Assembly (NCBI GenBank): GCA_036557785.1
Contig: DATBGZ010000045.1
Location: 38,747 to 102,746 of the forward strand
From: DATBGZ01 sp036557785
GTDB lineage: Bacteria > Actinomycetota > Actinomycetes > Mycobacteriales > Micromonosporaceae
Direction of reading: 5' to 3'
Length of the DNA stretch: 64,000 bases
Shown here one piece after another: positions 43,016 through 50,640 of this stretch. Under the pieces are notes generated by a model. The model saw only the letters and a program-made list of their open reading frames with translations, made no database searches and was not told where the DNA came from. The stretch's first letter is position 1. Every line of letters begins with the position of its first letter. A program made the position numbers and the translations under genes.

Positions 43016-43591
43016 ATGGGACACACCGGCTTCGGTGATGGGCAGATGCCGGCGGTTTTCCCTGACTGGTCCCCGTACGCCGACCTCGAGTCGGCGACAC
43101 GCGCCTACCTGCGCGACCCGGATCTGGCCCTCGACGCGCTCGCTGGCGTCCTGCCCGACGGGGATGTCGTGGCCTTCACCCTTGAACGCTTCGTCAGCGA
43201 GTCGAACTGCGTCTGGCAGGAGGTCGCGGTCTGCGACGGCTCGCGGTTGATCCTGTGGCATGGCGAGGACCTCGCGCCCGGTGATGGCCCCAGCGGCTCG
43301 ATGACCTCCTCGATCCGCGTCGTCCCGCTCTCACAGGTGACGGAGGTGGGCACCCGGCGCCGGTTGCAGCGGGCCCCCGACGGCACACCCCGGGTCGACG
43401 CCGTCGATGTCTACGTCCTGCTCGGTTCGCTCGACGACGGTGGCGACGGGGCGGACGACTACACCAGCACGCAGTTGCGCCAGGACGCGCTGCGCTTCGT
43501 CAAGACCATCGAGGACGGCGGCCCGGGTCAGATCTCCCGTCTGGAGGAATTCGCGCGTACGGTCTCGGCCCTCATCGGTCGCCCGTTCTGA
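43016..43591 (+). CDS. Conserved actinobacterial protein, probably DUF5998-like
   Basis: 191 residues from the ATG at 43016, chosen because GGAGGAG lies just upstream (43005-43011). The sequence is acidic and soluble, with no membrane helix. Visible blocks include DALAGVLPDGDVVAFTLERF, SRLILWHGEDLAPGD, SSIRVVPLSQVTEVGTRRR and a C-terminal helix RLEEFARTVSALIGRPF. A protein of this kind is often encoded between trmI and the proteasome ATPase gene in actinobacteria. I recall it as a DUF5998-like family, but this name is from memory. No function is known. Confidence 0.6.
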   Translation: MGHTGFGDGQMPAVFPDWSPYADLESATRAYLRDPDLALDALAGVLPDGDVVAFTLERFVSESNCVWQEVAVCDGSRLILWHGEDLAPGDGPSGSMTSSIRVVPLSQVTEVGTRRRLQRAPDGTPRVDAVDVYVLLGSLDDGGDGADDYTSTQLRQDALRFVKTIEDGGPGQISRLEEFARTVSALIGRPF

Positions 43592-43608
43592 CCGGCCCGT
43601 CGACCACC

Positions 43609-43614
43609 TACGAT
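43609..43614 (+). promoter_or_regulatory. -10 element of the membrane-protein gene at 43621
   Basis: TACGAT lies 6 nt before the GTG, consistent with a leaderless transcript. Confidence 0.4.
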
Positions 43615-43620
43615 CGCCGC

Positions 43621-45252
43621 GTGGGCCGGGCACGCGCGGGAGGGACGGGCATCACCGCCGGGAGAGGCGACCAGGCTGAGGGCGCCGACGGAGCATCGCC
43701 CGGCGGTGCGTGGCGGCGACGGCTGGCCGATCCGTACGTGGTCGTCTCCGCGGTGCTCGTCCTCGTCACGGCGGCGGTCAGCGTCAGACGCCCGTGGGTG
43801 GGCGACTTCGGTCTACACGCGGGCACGGTCGAGCAGCTCAAAGCCCGCCTGTGGCATCCGCTCGACCCGATGGTCGGCGTCCCCGCCCGCAGCCCGTACT
43901 TCACGCCGTACACGGTCATGCTCGGCCTGTTGGCACGGATCTTCGGGCTCGCGGGCTCGACAGTGCTCGCCATCGCCGCCCCCGCCGGCGTGGCGTTGGT
44001 CGCCATCGGCCTGCATCGATTCGTTAGAACGCTGAGCGCCGCTCGGTGGGCGCCGTTGCTCGCGCTCGCCGCCGTGCTGCTCGTCTGGGGTACGTTCCCG
44101 CTGGCGTGGAGCGGCTTCCTGTCGCTGTTCGGCCTGCCGCTCATGGGCGCCTACCCGTCCACGGTTGCGACCGGGCTCACCCTGCTCTGGTTCTCCGGGA
44201 TCGCGCGGCACGTCGCCTCTGACACCGAACCGGAAACCCTGCGCGCCGCCGGGTACGGCCTGGGCGGCGCCGTGATCGCGCTCATCCACCCGTTCAGCGG
44301 GGTCATCGCCATGATCGGGGCGGCCGCCCTGCTGGCCCGGCCGCTGGTGCGATCCGGCGGGCGGGCGCGCCTACCGGCGATCGCCGTGGCCCTCGCCGTG
44401 GCCGTGGTCGTGGCCATCGCGACGCTCGCGGTCTGGCCCTACTACTCGTTCTTCGCCCTCGCCAGGGCCGGCGGCCTCGATGCCGTGCACCGCCCGCTCT
44501 ACGAGCACATGCTCACCCAATTCGGGCTCGCCATCGTCACGCTGCCGGCCCTGTGGCTGCGCTGGCGCCGGGACCGGCTCGATCCGCTGGTCCTGTTCGC
44601 GGTCGCCTGCGCGCTGGGCGTCGCCGCCGGGGCCGGCACCGGCCACTACGCGCTGGTCCGGCTGCTGCCTGGCGCCCTGCTCGCCGGTCAGATCGGGCTG
44701 GGTATCGAGATCGCGCGAGCGCTCTCGTCGGGGCGGGAACGGGTCAGCGACCGGCTGCGCACGGCCCCGTTGACGGCCGCCGCCCTCGCGATCGTCGCCG
44801 TCGTGGCAATGGTCGGGGCGTGGCGACAGGCGGGCAACCTGCTGCTCGGCCTGCCGCCGGCCGTCGCCTCCCGCTTCCCGTTCTGGATCCAGCAGGCGGA
44901 CCCGGATCTGGCCTGGGTGCGCGCCCACGCCGAGGCCGGAGACGTCGTCGTCACGGACCGATCCGAGTTTGCCCGGGTGCTGCCGGCGTACGGTCTGTTC
45001 ACCGTCGCGCCGGCCTGGCCCGACCCGGCGGTGCCGGACAGCCCGCAGCGCAGTGCCGACCAGGCGATATTGCTGGACCCCGCCACCGGACCCGCCACCG
45101 TTGCCGAGCTTCTGGCCCGGTACCGGGTGCGGTGGCTCCTGCTCCCCGCTGGCAGTGTCGGGCCACCGGGGCCCTGGCCGGCGACGCTCGTCGACCGCGA
45201 CACCGCGGGCGACGAGCTGTTCCGGGTCGACCCGCGCTCTGCGTCGAAGTAA
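43621..45252 (+). CDS. Polytopic membrane protein of unknown function
   Basis: 543 residues from a GTG. After a Gly/Arg-rich cytoplasmic head, about twelve hydrophobic helices span residues 38-415. A large first outer loop contains VGDFGLHAGTVEQLKARLWH and PARSPYFTPYTV. The C-terminal 120 residues form an outer domain with FPFWIQQADPDLAWV and VVVTDRSEFARVLPAYG. The layout resembles membrane glycosyltransferases of the GT39/GT87 superfamily, in which an acidic pair in the first loop is catalytic, here possibly within VGDF. It is a single gene between the DUF5998-like gene and the ferredoxin gene. Confidence 0.6.
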   Translation: MGRARAGGTGITAGRGDQAEGADGASPGGAWRRRLADPYVVVSAVLVLVTAAVSVRRPWVGDFGLHAGTVEQLKARLWHPLDPMVGVPARSPYFTPYTVMLGLLARIFGLAGSTVLAIAAPAGVALVAIGLHRFVRTLSAARWAPLLALAAVLLVWGTFPLAWSGFLSLFGLPLMGAYPSTVATGLTLLWFSGIARHVASDTEPETLRAAGYGLGGAVIALIHPFSGVIAMIGAAALLARPLVRSGGRARLPAIAVALAVAVVVAIATLAVWPYYSFFALARAGGLDAVHRPLYEHMLTQFGLAIVTLPALWLRWRRDRLDPLVLFAVACALGVAAGAGTGHYALVRLLPGALLAGQIGLGIEIARALSSGRERVSDRLRTAPLTAAALAIVAVVAMVGAWRQAGNLLLGLPPAVASRFPFWIQQADPDLAWVRAHAEAGDVVVTDRSEFARVLPAYGLFTVAPAWPDPAVPDSPQRSADQAILLDPATGPATVAELLARYRVRWLLLPAGSVGPPGPWPATLVDRDTAGDELFRVDPRSASK

Positions 45253-45262
45253 CCCGGGCGAC

Positions 45263-45610
45263 TCAGGCGGCGGAGACCGGGTGGGCGTGCGGCCCCGCGA
45301 CCTCGACGCCGTCGGTGGCACGCACCACATGGATGCAGTCGCCGGGGCACTCCAGGGCCGCGTCGATCACGTCCAGGCGCAGATGGGCCGGGACGTCGGC
45401 GCGGGCGCCGGAGGCGGTCTGCAGTTCGCCGGCCGCGTCCTTGACGTAGGCGAGGCCGTCGACGTCGAACTCGAACACGTCCCGGGCGTACTGCACGCAC
45501 AAGCCGTCTCCGGTGCAGAGGTTCTGGTCGATCCAGACCCGTACCGGCTCGTCGTCGGGACCCGCGGGTGCCGGCGCCGGTTCGCCCTCGGATGCGGTGG
45601 CCTGGCTCAC
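45263..45610 (-). CDS. Ferredoxin, probably [3Fe-4S] type
   Basis: 115 residues from the GTG at 45610. Cluster ligands: the pair in LCTGDGLCVQYARDVFEF (C-x5-C) and ECPGDCIHVV near the C terminus, where C-P is the usual third ligand. This is the spacing of small [3Fe-4S] or [4Fe-4S] ferredoxins that feed cytochromes P450 and other oxygenases. Its Ala/Pro-rich head is not part of the fold. Ferredoxin genes at this place next to arc are common in relatives of this organism. It might donate electrons to the Rieske oxygenase of the amine regulon 20 kb away, but nothing here shows it. Confidence 0.82.
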   Translation of the reverse strand: MSQATASEGEPAPAPAGPDDEPVRVWIDQNLCTGDGLCVQYARDVFEFDVDGLAYVKDAAGELQTASGARADVPAHLRLDVIDAALECPGDCIHVVRATDGVEVAGPHAHPVSAA

Positions 45611-45705
45611 GTTGGCCAACCTACCAGCGCCCCACCAGTTCTCAGATGGCGATAACGACCTCGTGACAGCCACGCAGGCCAGGGGAAACCGTCGGCCTCA
45701 ACAGC

Positions 45706-45711
45706 TAGTGT
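45706..45711 (+). promoter_or_regulatory. -10 element before the arc leader ORF
   Basis: TAGTGT lies 8 nt before the ATG at 45720. The transcript would begin at or near that ATG, not at the arc start 112 nt further on. Confidence 0.4.
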
Positions 45712-45719
45712 GGAACAGC

Positions 45720-45845
45720 ATGACGGCACAGCGCGCGAGCCAGGCACCCAGCCCGGGCACGGCGGCGGCCAAGGACGAAGCGAGTCGTTGCCGGTGCGGG
45801 TGCCGGCAGCACACCCCCGGGGAGGTGGGACGTGGCACGCAGTGA
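45720..45845 (+). CDS. Cysteine-containing leader ORF overlapping arc
   Basis: A 41-codon ORF whose end reads SRCRCGCRQHTPGEV, three cysteines in five residues, and whose stop lies 14 nt inside the arc gene. It has no ribosome site and starts right after a -10 hexamer, which fits leaderless translation. In mycobacteria, short leaderless ORFs with cysteine-rich ends overlap downstream genes and attenuate them according to cysteine supply. The same could hold here for the proteasome ATPase. The coding status is inferred from position and composition only. Confidence 0.45.
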   Translation: MTAQRASQAPSPGTAAAKDEASRCRCGCRQHTPGEVGRGTQ

Positions 45846-47598
45846 GGACGCGGAGGCGCGAGCCGCACGCTGGGAACGAGAGGCCCACGATCTCGCCACG
45901 CAGGTCGCGTTCCTTCAGGAGGAGCTCGCCCTGGTGAGGCGCAAGTTGACGGAAAGCCCGCGACACGTCCGGCAACTGGAGGAGCGCATCGCCGCGACCC
46001 AGGCTCAGCTCGCCCGGGTGACCGAGAACAACGAGCGGCTCGTCGCGACCCTCAAGGAGGCGCGCGCACAGATCGTCACCCTCAAGGAGGAGGTCGACCG
46101 CCTTGCCCAGCCGCCGAGCGGGTACGGCGTCTTCCTCGCCCGGCACGAGGACGGGACCGTCGACGTGTTCACCGGGGGGCGCAAGCTGCGGGTCGCGGTC
46201 TCCCCGTCGGTCGACGCCGCGGCCCTGCGTCGGGGCCAGGAGGTGCTACTCAACGATGCCCTCAACATCGTCGATGCGCTCGGGTTCGAGCGCGCCGGCG
46301 AGGTCGTGATGCTCAAGGAGGTCCTCGAGGGCGGCGACCGCGCGTTGGTGATCTCGCACGCGGACGAGGAGCGGGTCGTGCACCTGGCCGACACCATCCT
46401 CGACTCGCCGCTGCGGGCCGGCGACTCGCTGCTGATCGAGCCGCGCTCCGCCTACGCGTACGAGCGCATCCCCAAGAGCGAGGTCGAGGAGCTCATCCTC
46501 GAAGAGGTGCCGGACATCGACTACGCCGACATCGGCGGTCTGGACCGCCAGATCGAGCAGATCCGTGATGCCGTGGAGCTTCCGTTCCTGCACGCCGAGC
46601 TGTTCCGCGAGCACCAGCTCCGCCCGCCGAAGGGCGTGCTGCTCTACGGACCCCCCGGTTGTGGCAAGACGCTGATCGCCAAGGCGGTCGCCAACTCGCT
46701 GGCCAAGAAGATCGCCGAGCGCAAGGGCGACGAGAAGCGCACGAGCTACTTCCTGAACATCAAGGGCCCCGAGCTGCTGAACAAGTACGTCGGCGAGACC
46801 GAGCGGCACATCCGCCTGATCTTCCAGCGCGCCCGGGAAAAGGCGAGCGAGGGCACGCCCGTCATCGTCTTCTTCGACGAGATGGACTCGGTCTTCCGCA
46901 CCCGCGGCTCCGGCGTCTCCTCCGACGTGGAGAACACGATCGTGCCGCAGCTGCTCAGCGAGATCGACGGTGTCGAGGGGCTGGAGAACGTCATCGTCAT
47001 CGGCGCCTCCAACCGTGAGGACATGATCGACCCGGCGATCCTGCGCCCCGGCCGGCTGGACGTGAAGATCAAGATTGAGCGCCCGGACGCCGAGGCGGCC
47101 AAGGACATCTTCAGCAAGTACATCCTCGGCGACCTCCCGCTGCACCCGGACGACCTCGCCGAGCACGGCGGCTCCGCCGAGGAGTGCGTGCAGGCGATGA
47201 TCCAGGCCGCGGTGCTGCGGATGTACTCGGAGACCGAGGACAACCGGTTCCTCGAGGTGACCTACGCCAACGGCGACAAAGAGGTGCTGTACTTCAAGGA
47301 CTTCAACTCCGGCGCCATGATCCAGAACATCGTGGACCGGGCCAAGAAGATGGCGATCAAGGAGTACCTGTCCACCAACCACAAGGGCATCCGGCTGCAG
47401 CACCTGCTCGACGCCTGCGTCGACGAGTTCCGTGAGAACGAGGACCTGCCCAACACCACCAACCCGGACGACTGGGCTCGCATTTCGGGCAAGAAGGGCG
47501 AGCGGATCGTCTACATCCGCACGCTCATTTCGGGCGGCAAGGGAGCCGAAGCGGGGCGTGCGATCGAGACCGCGACGAACACCGGTCAGTACCTGTAG
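45832..47598 (+). CDS. arc: Proteasome-associated ATPase (ARC/Mpa)
   Basis: 588 residues from a GTG preceded by GGGGAGG. The N-terminal coiled coil (about residues 5-90) binds Pup; two OB domains follow (about 95-235). The AAA module holds Walker A GPPGCGKTLIAKA (about 274), Walker B VIVFFDEMDSVF, and an arginine-finger region in DPAILRPGRLDVKIK. The C terminus ends in GQYL, whose penultimate tyrosine opens the 20S gate. The hexamer unfolds pupylated proteins and feeds them to PrcBA. It heads the proteasome locus and appears coupled to a short cysteine-rich leader ORF. Confidence 0.97.
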   Translation: MARSEDAEARAARWEREAHDLATQVAFLQEELALVRRKLTESPRHVRQLEERIAATQAQLARVTENNERLVATLKEARAQIVTLKEEVDRLAQPPSGYGVFLARHEDGTVDVFTGGRKLRVAVSPSVDAAALRRGQEVLLNDALNIVDALGFERAGEVVMLKEVLEGGDRALVISHADEERVVHLADTILDSPLRAGDSLLIEPRSAYAYERIPKSEVEELILEEVPDIDYADIGGLDRQIEQIRDAVELPFLHAELFREHQLRPPKGVLLYGPPGCGKTLIAKAVANSLAKKIAERKGDEKRTSYFLNIKGPELLNKYVGETERHIRLIFQRAREKASEGTPVIVFFDEMDSVFRTRGSGVSSDVENTIVPQLLSEIDGVEGLENVIVIGASNREDMIDPAILRPGRLDVKIKIERPDAEAAKDIFSKYILGDLPLHPDDLAEHGGSAEECVQAMIQAAVLRMYSETEDNRFLEVTYANGDKEVLYFKDFNSGAMIQNIVDRAKKMAIKEYLSTNHKGIRLQHLLDACVDEFRENEDLPNTTNPDDWARISGKKGERIVYIRTLISGGKGAEAGRAIETATNTGQYL

Positions 47599-47642
47599 CA
47601 GGAGCGGACAGGCGGGGTGGGCCGCCACGGCTGTCACACCAG

Positions 47643-47648
47643 TAGGCT
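47643..47648 (+). promoter_or_regulatory. -10 element before the dop leader ORF
   Basis: TAGGCT lies 7 nt before the ATG at 47656, suggesting a leaderless transcript that starts 59 nt before the dop ATG. Confidence 0.4.
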
Positions 47649-47655
47649 GGCCATC

Positions 47656-47718
47656 ATGAGCGCGCGTCAGCAAGACCCGCAATCGCGAGCAGGCGCCGTG
47701 CGGCGAGGGTGGGTATGA
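47656..47718 (+). CDS. Short leader ORF coupled to dop, 20 residues
   Basis: A 20-codon ORF (starts MSARQQDPQSR) whose stop overlaps the dop start as ATGA. It has no ribosome site and begins at a predicted transcription start. Termination at its stop could reload ribosomes on dop. Unlike the arc leader it has no cysteines. It may be only a chance frame. Confidence 0.35.
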   Translation: MSARQQDPQSRAGAVRRGWV

Positions 47719-49229
47719 GCGTCCGTCGAGTGATGGGGACCGAGCTCGAGTACGGAATCTCCGTGCCCGGCCAGCCTGCGGCCAACCCCATGGTCACCTC
47801 CTCCCAGGTGGTCAACGCATATGGCGCGCGCCCCGAGTTGACCCGTGGCGGTCGCGCCCGGTGGGACTACGAGGAGGAGTCGCCGCTGCGTGACGCGCGG
47901 GGATTCACCTACTCGGGCGCGCTCTACGACCCGGCGGAGGCACTCGCCGACGAGGACCTGGGCCTGGCGAACCTGATCCTCACCAACGGCGCCCGGCTCT
48001 ATGTCGACCACGCCCACCCGGAGTACTCCACGCCCGAGGTGACCAACCCCCACGATCTCGTGCTCTGGGACAAGGCCGGCGAGCGGGTGATGGCGGAGGC
48101 GGCGCGACGTGCCGCGACCGTACCCACGGTTGGCCAGATTCACCTATATAAGAACAACACCGATAACAAGGGCGCGAGCTACGGCGCGCACGAGAACTAC
48201 CTCATGCGTCGGCAGACGCCGTTCTCGGACATCGTCGCCCATCTGACCCCGTTCTTCGTGAGCCGACAGGTCATCTGCGGTGCCGGCCGGGTCGGCATCG
48301 GCCAGGACGGCTCGCATCCGGGCTTCCAGATATCGCAACGTGCCGATTATTTCGAGGTCGAGGTCGGCCTGGAGACGACGCTCAAGCGACCGATCATCAA
48401 CACCCGCGACGAGCCGCACTCGGACGCGGACAAGTACCGCCGGCTGCACGTGATCATCGGCGACGCCAACCTGTCGGAGACCTCCACGTACCTCAAGGTG
48501 GGTACGACGGCGCTGATCCTGTCCATGATCGAGGCCAAGGCCCTGCACGCCGATCTGGGCATCGCGGATCCGGTCGCCGAGTTGAAGGCGGTCAGCCACG
48601 ATCCGACGCTGACCCACCTGGTCCGGCTGCGCGACGGTCGCCGGCTCACCGCGCTGGATCTGCAGTGGGCGTACGTGGAACGGGCCCGGGCGTTCGTCGA
48701 CGCCCAGGGCGGCGACGAGATGACCGTCGATGTGCTCGACCGGTGGGAGAGCGTGCTGGACCGGCTGGGCCGCGACCCGATGCTCTGTTCCGACGAGCTG
48801 GACTGGGTGGCGAAGCTACGGCTGCTCGAGGGGTACCGGGAGCGCGAGGAGCTCGGCTGGGCCTCGCCGAAGCTGCAACTCGTCGACCTGCAGTACGCCG
48901 ACGTACGGCCGGAGAAGGGCCTCTACCACCGCCTCGTGGCGCGCGGCGCGATGAAGCGCCTGCTCACCGACGAGGAGGTCACCCGGGCGATGACGGAACC
49001 GCCGGAGGACACCCGCGCGTACTTCCGCGGCCGTTGCCTGTCGAAGTACGCGGCCGAGGTCGTCGCCGCGAGTTGGGACTCGGTGATCTTCGATGTCGGG
49101 CGGGAGTCGCTGGTCCGCGTCCCGATGATGGAGCCCGAGCGAGGCACCAAGCGCCACGTGGGCGAGTTGTTCGACCGGTGCCCCAGCGCGAAGGACCTTC
49201 TGGAGGCGCTCACGGGTCCCGGCGCCTGA
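47715..49229 (+). CDS. dop: Deamidase/depupylase of Pup
   Basis: 504 residues from the ATG at 47715; a GTG two codons earlier is less likely because family members start MSVRRVMGTE. The glutamine-synthetase-like core shows GTELEYGISVPG, RLYVDHAHPEYSTPE with the catalytic aspartate, and LYKNNTDNKGASYGAHENY. The insertion GARPELTRGGRARWDYEEE is the Dop loop absent from PafA. Dop removes Pup from tagged proteins and, where needed, deamidates Pup. Pup here already ends in Glu, so depupylation would be its main task. It is followed by pup. Confidence 0.96.
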   Translation: MSVRRVMGTELEYGISVPGQPAANPMVTSSQVVNAYGARPELTRGGRARWDYEEESPLRDARGFTYSGALYDPAEALADEDLGLANLILTNGARLYVDHAHPEYSTPEVTNPHDLVLWDKAGERVMAEAARRAATVPTVGQIHLYKNNTDNKGASYGAHENYLMRRQTPFSDIVAHLTPFFVSRQVICGAGRVGIGQDGSHPGFQISQRADYFEVEVGLETTLKRPIINTRDEPHSDADKYRRLHVIIGDANLSETSTYLKVGTTALILSMIEAKALHADLGIADPVAELKAVSHDPTLTHLVRLRDGRRLTALDLQWAYVERARAFVDAQGGDEMTVDVLDRWESVLDRLGRDPMLCSDELDWVAKLRLLEGYREREELGWASPKLQLVDLQYADVRPEKGLYHRLVARGAMKRLLTDEEVTRAMTEPPEDTRAYFRGRCLSKYAAEVVAASWDSVIFDVGRESLVRVPMMEPERGTKRHVGELFDRCPSAKDLLEALTGPGA

Positions 49230-49274
49230 GCCGTGCATGGACGCTGGCGAGGCCGGAGATCCTCCGTTGTGAGC

Positions 49275-49280
49275 TATGTT
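49275..49280 (+). promoter_or_regulatory. Possible -10 of a pup promoter
   Basis: TATGTT lies 61 nt before the pup ATG. No good -35 was seen. If used, transcription would start near 49287, just before the hairpin at 49294. Confidence 0.3.
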
Positions 49281-49293
49281 GGCTGGCAGGTAC

Positions 49294-49308
49294 GCAGGCG
49301 CCGCCTGC
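49294..49308 (+). promoter_or_regulatory. Hairpin at the predicted 5' end of pup mRNA
   Basis: GCAGGC and GCCTGC form a 6-bp stem with a 3-nt loop about 33 nt before the pup start. A stem at an mRNA 5' end can slow decay, which would suit an abundant small protein such as Pup. Confidence 0.3.
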
Positions 49309-49341
49309 GGGCCGACCGCACCCGCGGCTGAGGAGGAGACC

Positions 49342-49560
49342 ATGTCGACCCGGGACACCGGCGGACAGTCGCAGTCCAGCCATAGCCACCACGAAGAGGA
49401 CCTGGACGAGGCACCCCCGGCCGCTCCCAACCCGGAGCTTGCCGAGCGCCACGAGAAGCTGACCGAGGACGTCGACGACCTGCTGGACGAGATCGACTCG
49501 GTCCTCGAGGAGAACGCCGAGGAGTTCGTGCGGGGGTACGTGCAGAAGGGCGGCGAGTAG
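49342..49560 (+). CDS. pup: Prokaryotic ubiquitin-like protein Pup
   Basis: 72 residues from the ATG at 49342, with AGGAGG just upstream. The head is disordered and His/Glu-rich (SSHSHHEEDLDEAPPA). The helical part that binds the ARC coiled coil follows: HEKLTEDVDDLLDEIDSVLE. The protein ends VRGYVQKGGE. The last residue is Glu, so PafA can ligate it directly without deamidation by Dop. Pup is attached through its terminal Glu to lysines of target proteins, marking them for the proteasome. Confidence 0.97.
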   Translation: MSTRDTGGQSQSSHSHHEEDLDEAPPAAPNPELAERHEKLTEDVDDLLDEIDSVLEENAEEFVRGYVQKGGE

Positions 49561-49569
49561 GCGTCCGTC

Positions 49570-49602
49570 GGGTGTGGATGGGCACCGACGATCGGCACAC
49601 CC
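49570..49602 (+). terminator. Hairpin between pup and prcB
   Basis: GGGTGTG (49570-49576) and CACACCC (49596-49602) form a 7-bp stem around 19 nt, 10 nt after the pup stop. It may end part of the pup transcript or mark an mRNA processing point, letting pup be made in excess of prcBA. Confidence 0.35.
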
Positions 49603-49657
49603 GTGACCGCCGCGCGGTCGCGGAGGCTTGGCGGGCGGGGGATAGGCTGCGTCGCGG

Positions 49658-50575
49658 ATGGACCGGCCACGTGAGCCGGCGGGGCGAACACGACAGGCAC
49701 GGTTGACGGACTGGAAGGGGCGGGGCGTGAAGTCAGGCTTCGATGCGTCGGGTGGGCTGGCGGGACACTTCACCAACACCGGAACCTCGTCGTTCACGGA
49801 CTTTCTCTCTGCCGCCGCCCCCAGCCTGTTGCCGGGTCGGCGCACTCTGCCGACCAGCCCGGCCGCCGCGCCCGGCAGGCCGGCCCCGATCGACGCGCCG
49901 CATGCCACCACGATCGTGGCGCTCAGCTTCGCCGACGGTGTGGTGATGGCGGGCGACCGCCGGGCCACCATGGGCAACCTCATCGCGAGCCGCGATATCG
50001 AGAAGGTTCACGCCGCCGACCAGTACTCGCTGGTCGGCATCGCCGGCACGGCCGGCGTCGGCATGGAGTTGATCCGGCTGTTCCAGGTCGAGCTCGAACA
50101 CTACGAGAAGATCGAGGGCATCATGCTCTCGCTCGACGGCAAGGCGAACCGGCTCGCTACCATGATCCGCAACAACCTCGGCGCGGCGCTGCAGGGCCTC
50201 GCGGTCATCCCGATCTACGCAGGCTTCGACCTCGATGCCAGTGATCAGGCCAAGGCGGGGCGCGTCTTCAGCTTCGACGTCGCCGGCGGCGTCTACGAGG
50301 AGACCGGCTATGAGGGCATCGGCTCTGGATCGCTGTTCGCCAAGGCGGCGCTCAAGCGGCTGCACCGCCCCGGGCTGAGCCGGGACGAGGCGGTGCGGGC
50401 CGCGCTCGAGGCGCTCTACGACGCAGCCGACGAGGACACGGCCACCGGTGGCCCGGACCTGGTCCGGCGGATCTTCCCCGTGGTGATGACCGCGACCGCG
50501 GCGGGGACCGATCGGCTGCCGGACGAACAGACCGCGGTGATCGCCACGTCCATTGTGGACGCGCGACGGGCCTGA
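49658..50575 (+). CDS. prcB: Proteasome beta subunit (catalytic)
   Basis: 305 residues if started at the ATG at 49658; a GTG at 49727 would shorten the propeptide by 23. The propeptide ends in DAPHA and the mature chain begins TTIVALSFADGVVMAGDRRA, giving Thr84 (Thr1 of the mature chain) as nucleophile. The catalytic lysine region is DIEKVHAADQYSLVGIAGT. The assembly-loop part SSFTDFLSAAAPSLLPG matches the PrcB propeptide of mycobacteria. Fourteen PrcB subunits form the two inner rings of the 20S core. TAGGCT (49643-49648) lies 9 nt before the ATG, so initiation may be nearly leaderless. Confidence 0.96.
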   Translation: MDRPREPAGRTRQARLTDWKGRGVKSGFDASGGLAGHFTNTGTSSFTDFLSAAAPSLLPGRRTLPTSPAAAPGRPAPIDAPHATTIVALSFADGVVMAGDRRATMGNLIASRDIEKVHAADQYSLVGIAGTAGVGMELIRLFQVELEHYEKIEGIMLSLDGKANRLATMIRNNLGAALQGLAVIPIYAGFDLDASDQAKAGRVFSFDVAGGVYEETGYEGIGSGSLFAKAALKRLHRPGLSRDEAVRAALEALYDAADEDTATGGPDLVRRIFPVVMTATAAGTDRLPDEQTAVIATSIVDARRA

Positions 50576-50640
50576 CCTCGCCCACCCTCATCAGCCCCCG
50601 ATATCCCAGCCCGACCAGGATCTGAGGAGAAGCAGCCGCC

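Noticed and set aside
45263..45610. Ferredoxin as a dedicated partner of the Rieske oxygenase
   Set aside because: It is 20 kb away, outside the regulon, and has no operator motif. Ferredoxin genes at this position are common next to arc.
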